Source: an uncultured Erysipelotrichaceae bacterium (lineage in GTDB: Bacteria > Bacillota_I > Bacilli_A > RF39 > UBA660). From it: a stretch of 25,640 nucleotides of DNA. Positions 22,749 through 25,640 of the stretch are shown piece after piece (positions within the stretch are counted from its first letter, which is position 1; every line of letters begins with the position of its first letter). Location of the stretch: contig CACZOV010000112.1 in the NCBI GenBank assembly GCA_902782915.1, positions 1 through 25,640 on the forward strand, given 5' to 3'. Position numbers and translations under genes: made by a program. A model generated the notes under the pieces. It saw nothing but the letters and a program-made list of their open reading frames with translations. It had not been told where the DNA came from and searched no databases.

Positions 22749-23807
22749 GTGGATTTATTCGATATTATTGATTTAGATGAAGACATTTTAGAAGATAATA
22801 CAGAAGTACTAGATGATGAATTAAAACCTGATGTAGAAATTGAAGAAATTAAAGATGTAGACTCAAATGTTAATGAAAGTGTTATAGAAAATGAAAATAA
22901 ATTTGCTCTTTTAGAACAATTTGGAGAAAACTTTACTTCCAAAGAGTATCTGACAAATCCAGCTATTGGAAGAGATAAAGAAATAAAAGAATTGATTGTA
23001 ACACTTTTAACTCCTGAAAAATCAGCTATTTTAGTTGGAAAACCTGGTATTGGTAAAACAGCTATTGTTGAAGGACTTGGATATCGTATAAAAAGAGAAG
23101 AAGTTCCAAATGCTTTAAAAGACTATGTTATATTTAAACTAAATACAGCAAGTTTAACTGGAATTGACCCTGTTACAAATGAATTAAAAATTCAAAAAAT
23201 TGTCGATAATTTAAAAACTTTGGATAAAGTAATGATTTTTATTGATGAAATTCATACCTTAATCGGAACTGGTGAAAATACATTAGATTTTGCAAACATA
23301 TTTAAACCTATTATTGATCGTGGAACTGTTAAAATAATTGGAGCAACAACTAGCGATGAATACGAAAGATATATTTTAAAAGATAAAGCTTTTGTAAGAC
23401 GTTTTCAAAAAATTGAAGTATTAGAACCAACTCGTGAAATGGTAATAGAAATTATGATGGGTACTTATCCTAAATTTGAAAAAAAGATGGGTTTAAAACT
23501 TAAATATAGTGATTTTGTTAAAGAAAAAATTATGGCATTTATTACAGATGCAACCAGTGAATTTAAAAGAGTATATGAAACATCTGTAAGATACCCAGAT
23601 ATTGCTTTAACAATTTTGCAACAAGCATTTTCCTATGCATCATTTGATAATAGAAATGAAGTCACAATTAGAGATATAAGACGAGCTATTGAAAAAACAA
23701 AATTAATTTATCCAGATGTAATCAAAAAAGAATTAATAAAATTTAAAGAAGTATTTAAAGATGTTTATTTAATGGAAACTAAACAAATTCTAAAGGATCA
23801 AATATGA
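22749..23807 (+). CDS. Single-module Clp D1-like AAA+ ATPase
   Basis: One AAA+ module resembling the first ATPase domain of ClpA/B/C. It has 'NPAIGRDKEIKELI' (residues 70-83), Walker A GKPGIGKT (97-104), Walker B IFIDE (163-167), 'IGATTSDEY' (sensor 1, about 197-205) and arginine fingers in KAFVRRFQ (213-220). Instead of a Clp N domain it has an acidic tail of about 50 residues, and there is no second ATPase domain. The pore-loop segment KYRGEFEER of Clp D1 is replaced by 'LTGIDPVTNELK' (136-147), so the aromatic residue that grips substrate is missing. It may be an adaptor or regulatory ATPase rather than an unfoldase. GTG start. It overlaps the next gene by 4 bp. Confidence 0.78.
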   Translation: MDLFDIIDLDEDILEDNTEVLDDELKPDVEIEEIKDVDSNVNESVIENENKFALLEQFGENFTSKEYLTNPAIGRDKEIKELIVTLLTPEKSAILVGKPGIGKTAIVEGLGYRIKREEVPNALKDYVIFKLNTASLTGIDPVTNELKIQKIVDNLKTLDKVMIFIDEIHTLIGTGENTLDFANIFKPIIDRGTVKIIGATTSDEYERYILKDKAFVRRFQKIEVLEPTREMVIEIMMGTYPKFEKKMGLKLKYSDFVKEKIMAFITDATSEFKRVYETSVRYPDIALTILQQAFSYASFDNRNEVTIRDIRRAIEKTKLIYPDVIKKELIKFKEVFKDVYLMETKQILKDQI

Positions 23808-24175
23808 AAATAATTTATTATATTAGAGTAACTTTATTTACTCTTTATCTTATCTGTATGTTTTTATTAATAGATAATCTTTTTAAAAGTAATTTATTAT
23901 CAGCTTTCTATTTTATATTAAACTTTATATATTCTTTTTTAATTATTATTAGCATTTTATCCAAAAAAAAATGTTTTATAGAAAGCATATCGTATAATAT
24001 TTTAAATATAGGAATCTATATTTATACATTTATAATTTTTTATATGGTTACTATTAGTAGTAAACTTGAAATATTAAATAATAGTACATATTATAGAAAT
24101 AATTTTGTATTACTAATATTATTATTAATAGGACTTATTGCATATACATTATATTTAAATAAAGAAGAAAAATAA
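23804..24175 (+). CDS. Small four-helix membrane protein, coupled to the Clp-like ATPase
   Basis: A 123-aa protein consisting almost only of four hydrophobic helices (about residues 7-25, 31-52, 65-84 and 99-117) with short basic loops and a charged C-terminal KEEK. I recognise no family. Its ATG overlaps the TGA of the ATPase gene (ATGA), so translation is coupled and the two products probably work together, perhaps as a membrane anchor and an ATPase. That partnership is inferred from gene arrangement only. A terminator follows at once. Confidence 0.7.
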   Translation: MKIIYYIRVTLFTLYLICMFLLIDNLFKSNLLSAFYFILNFIYSFLIIISILSKKKCFIESISYNILNIGIYIYTFIIFYMVTISSKLEILNNSTYYRNNFVLLILLLIGLIAYTLYLNKEEK

Positions 24176-24202
24176 CTATTTGACTTAAATAGTTATTTTT
24201 AT
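24169..24202. terminator. Bidirectional terminator between the small membrane gene and clpC
   Basis: AAAATAACTATT (24169-24180) and AATAGTTATTTT (24188-24199) form a 12-bp stem around a 7-nt loop, with T tracts on both strands. It lies between two convergent genes. Confidence 0.82.
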
Positions 24203-25640
24203 TAAACCAATTCTTTAATTTCAATTGTTTTATTTCCATCTAATAAATTATCAATTATAATACTATCTATTTTATCTTCTATAATTTTTTTTATATTTCT
24301 TGCTCCTGATTCCTTATAATTTGACATCTTAATGATTTCATTAATAATATTTCTTTGAATTTTTATATTAATCTTTTGATCTTTAAATTTTTCTTTTACA
24401 TTTTTAAGTTCTAATTTAATTATTTCTTTAATATTTTCATCATCTAAATCTTTAAATCTAATAATATGCGTAATTCTATTTAAAAATTCCAAAGAAAAAG
24501 TTTCTTCTAAATCCCTTTTTATAAAAGATTCATTTTGATTAAAACCTATTGAATTAATATTAGATGCTATATTACTTGTCATGATAATAATTGTATGATT
24601 AAAATAAATTTTTTCTAAACTGGAATTGGTAATGAATCCTTCATCTAAAATTTGAAGAAAAAGATTTAAAAAATCAGAACAAGATTTTTCTATTTCATCA
24701 ATTAAAATAATAGAATATGGATGATTTTTTATTTCATCTAAAATAGAATAGTTTTCATATCCAACATATCCTGGAGGAGAACCTATTATTTTACTAATAG
24801 TATGAGATTCTTTATATTCACTAGCATCAATTCTTATTAAATTCATATTTAATTCTCTTGCATATTCTTTAACAAGTTCTGTTTTTCCAACCCCACTTTT
24901 ACCAGTAAAAAAGAAAGAAATTGGTTTATTTTGTTCTCTTAAACCGAGTTTTATTTTTTTAGTTTCTTTACACAATATACTAATTGCATTACTTTGACCA
25001 ATTATTTTTTCATTTAAGTTCTTTTCCAAATTTTTTAATTTTTTAATATCTTTATCAATTTCATAAACAGGAATATTTACTTTAGATTTAATTACTTTAG
25101 CAACATCCTCTTTTAAAACCTCTTTTTTATAATTCTTATTTGTCTTTAAAACTAACTTATTTATTTGATCTTCTAATTCTATTTGTTTTTGTTTTAAACT
25201 AGATGCATTTTTAAAATCATGTTTAATAATAGATTTATTCTTAGATATTTCTAATATTTCTAATTCTTTCTTTAAGGTATCTAACTTTTCTATCATTTTA
25301 TCTTTTACTAAAGAGCGACTTGCACATACTTCATCTAAAATATCAATTGATTTATCAGGATTTTTTCTATTAAATATATACTTATTTGAAAGACTAATTA
25401 TATCGTCTATAATGGCATTTGAAACAGATACTTCATGATATTTTTCATATATAGGTTTTATTTTTTTTAATATATTTTTTGTTTCTTCTAAAGATGGTTC
25501 TTCAACTAAAATAGTTTGAAATCTTCTATTTAAAGCTTTATCTTTTTCAATTGAATCTTTATATTCTTTTGTAGTTGTAGCTCCAATTAATCTAAATTTT
25601 CCTCTAGCAAGTGATGGTTTTAAAATATTTGCTGCATCAA
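24202..25640 (-). CDS. clpC: ClpC/ClpA-type AAA+ unfoldase, C-terminal part (start outside window)
   Basis: The reading frame is open to the window edge, beyond the first ATG at 25296, so this is the C-terminal 479 or so codons of a two-module Clp ATPase. The visible end of module D1 has 'FRLIGATTTKEY', the fingers 'KALNRRFQ' and 'NPDKSIDILDEV'. A UVR-like coiled segment (HDFKNASSLKQKQIELEDQ) links to D2, with Walker A TGKSGVGKT, pore loop GSPPGYVGYE, Walker B IILIDEIEK and sensor 'IIIMTSNIA'. The tripeptide IGF in 'NSIGFNQNE' lies where ClpP-docking loops occur, so it should work with ClpP and is not a ClpB disaggregase. The UVR-like linker favours ClpC over ClpA. Confidence 0.87.
   Translation of the reverse strand, partial: DAANILKPSLARGKFRLIGATTTKEYKDSIEKDKALNRRFQTILVEEPSLEETKNILKKIKPIYEKYHEVSVSNAIIDDIISLSNKYIFNRKNPDKSIDILDEVCASRSLVKDKMIEKLDTLKKELEILEISKNKSIIKHDFKNASSLKQKQIELEDQINKLVLKTNKNYKKEVLKEDVAKVIKSKVNIPVYEIDKDIKKLKNLEKNLNEKIIGQSNAISILCKETKKIKLGLREQNKPISFFFTGKSGVGKTELVKEYARELNMNLIRIDASEYKESHTISKIIGSPPGYVGYENYSILDEIKNHPYSIILIDEIEKSCSDFLNLFLQILDEGFITNSSLEKIYFNHTIIIMTSNIASNINSIGFNQNESFIKRDLEETFSLEFLNRITHIIRFKDLDDENIKEIIKLELKNVKEKFKDQKINIKIQRNIINEIIKMSNYKESGARNIKKIIEDKIDSIIIDNLLDGNKTIEIKELV

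Noticed and set aside
22712..22942. Minus-strand Ser-rich 76-codon open frame
   Set aside because: It is the complement of the acidic N-terminal region of the Clp-like ATPase. The Ser richness simply mirrors GAA/GAT codons.
25296..25640. Idea that the Clp gene starts at the ATG at 25296
   Set aside because: The same frame stays open to the window edge and encodes a proper Clp D1 end (sensor, arginine fingers, PDKSIDILDE), so the gene continues outside.
1..25640. Mycoplasma-type code with TGA as Trp
   Set aside because: The conserved genes use TGG for Trp, and TGA serves as a real stop, for example at 23805-23807.

Overview
The window is very AT-rich DNA that uses the standard bacterial code: TGA ends genes and Trp is TGG. 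It comes from a low-GC, walled member of the Bacillota/Bacilli. The evidence is ezrA next to a cysteine desulfurase and thiI (an order known from Bacillus), the order ecfA-ecfA-ecfT-truA, T-box leaders on aminoacyl-tRNA synthetase genes, ClpC with a UVR-like segment, and a FemAB-type peptidyltransferase. Short genes, extreme AT bias and several eroded enzymes suggest one of the uncultured, reduced-genome Bacilli lineages (RF39-like gut bacteria). That placement is inference.

Layout. 1-3247 (minus): ezrA, then cysteine desulfurase and thiI (cut by the window edge), for cell division and tRNA thiolation. 3315-5957 (minus): an IspE/GHMP-kinase-like protein lacking the catalytic motifs, a DUF6512-like membrane protein and an AAA/DUF4143 ATPase. 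6088-6873 (plus): a PrsW-type intramembrane protease with a C-terminal zinc ribbon. 6883-8547 (minus): asnS behind an Asn T-box. 8584-11578 (minus): an operon of two degenerate ECF-type ABC ATPases, a divergent EcfT-like protein and truA. 11710-12060 (plus): a zinc-ribbon/TM2 protein. 12107-15150 (minus): ctpA-type protease, zinc-dependent phospholipase C-like protein and ZIP transporter. 15241-16674 (minus): a membrane-anchored beta-propeller protein. 16720-17590 (minus): a broken C39-like peptidase gene. 17681-20294 (minus): a Tyr T-box followed by deoC, a dimeric-dUTPase-like gene and tyrS. 20376-21350 (plus): a VanY-type DD-carboxypeptidase. 21370-22617 (minus): a FemAB-type ligase. 22749-24175 (plus): a single-module Clp-like AAA+ ATPase coupled to a small membrane protein. 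24202-25640 (minus, incomplete): a ClpC/ClpA-type unfoldase with a ClpP-docking loop.

The themes are translation (asnS, tyrS, truA, thiI), envelope and division (ezrA, VanY, FemAB, CtpA, beta-propeller) and protein quality control (ClpC, CtpA, PrsW). The most noteworthy points are an ECF ATPase pair lacking most catalytic residues at the canonical position before truA, a tyrosine T-box whose first controlled gene is deoC, a Clp D1-like ATPase without the usual pore-loop motif opposite clpC, and a kinase-fold protein with its active site erased. I saw no mobile element, CRISPR array, tRNA or rRNA gene. Every stretch over 300 bases without an intact gene is explained by a T-box leader or the pseudogene.
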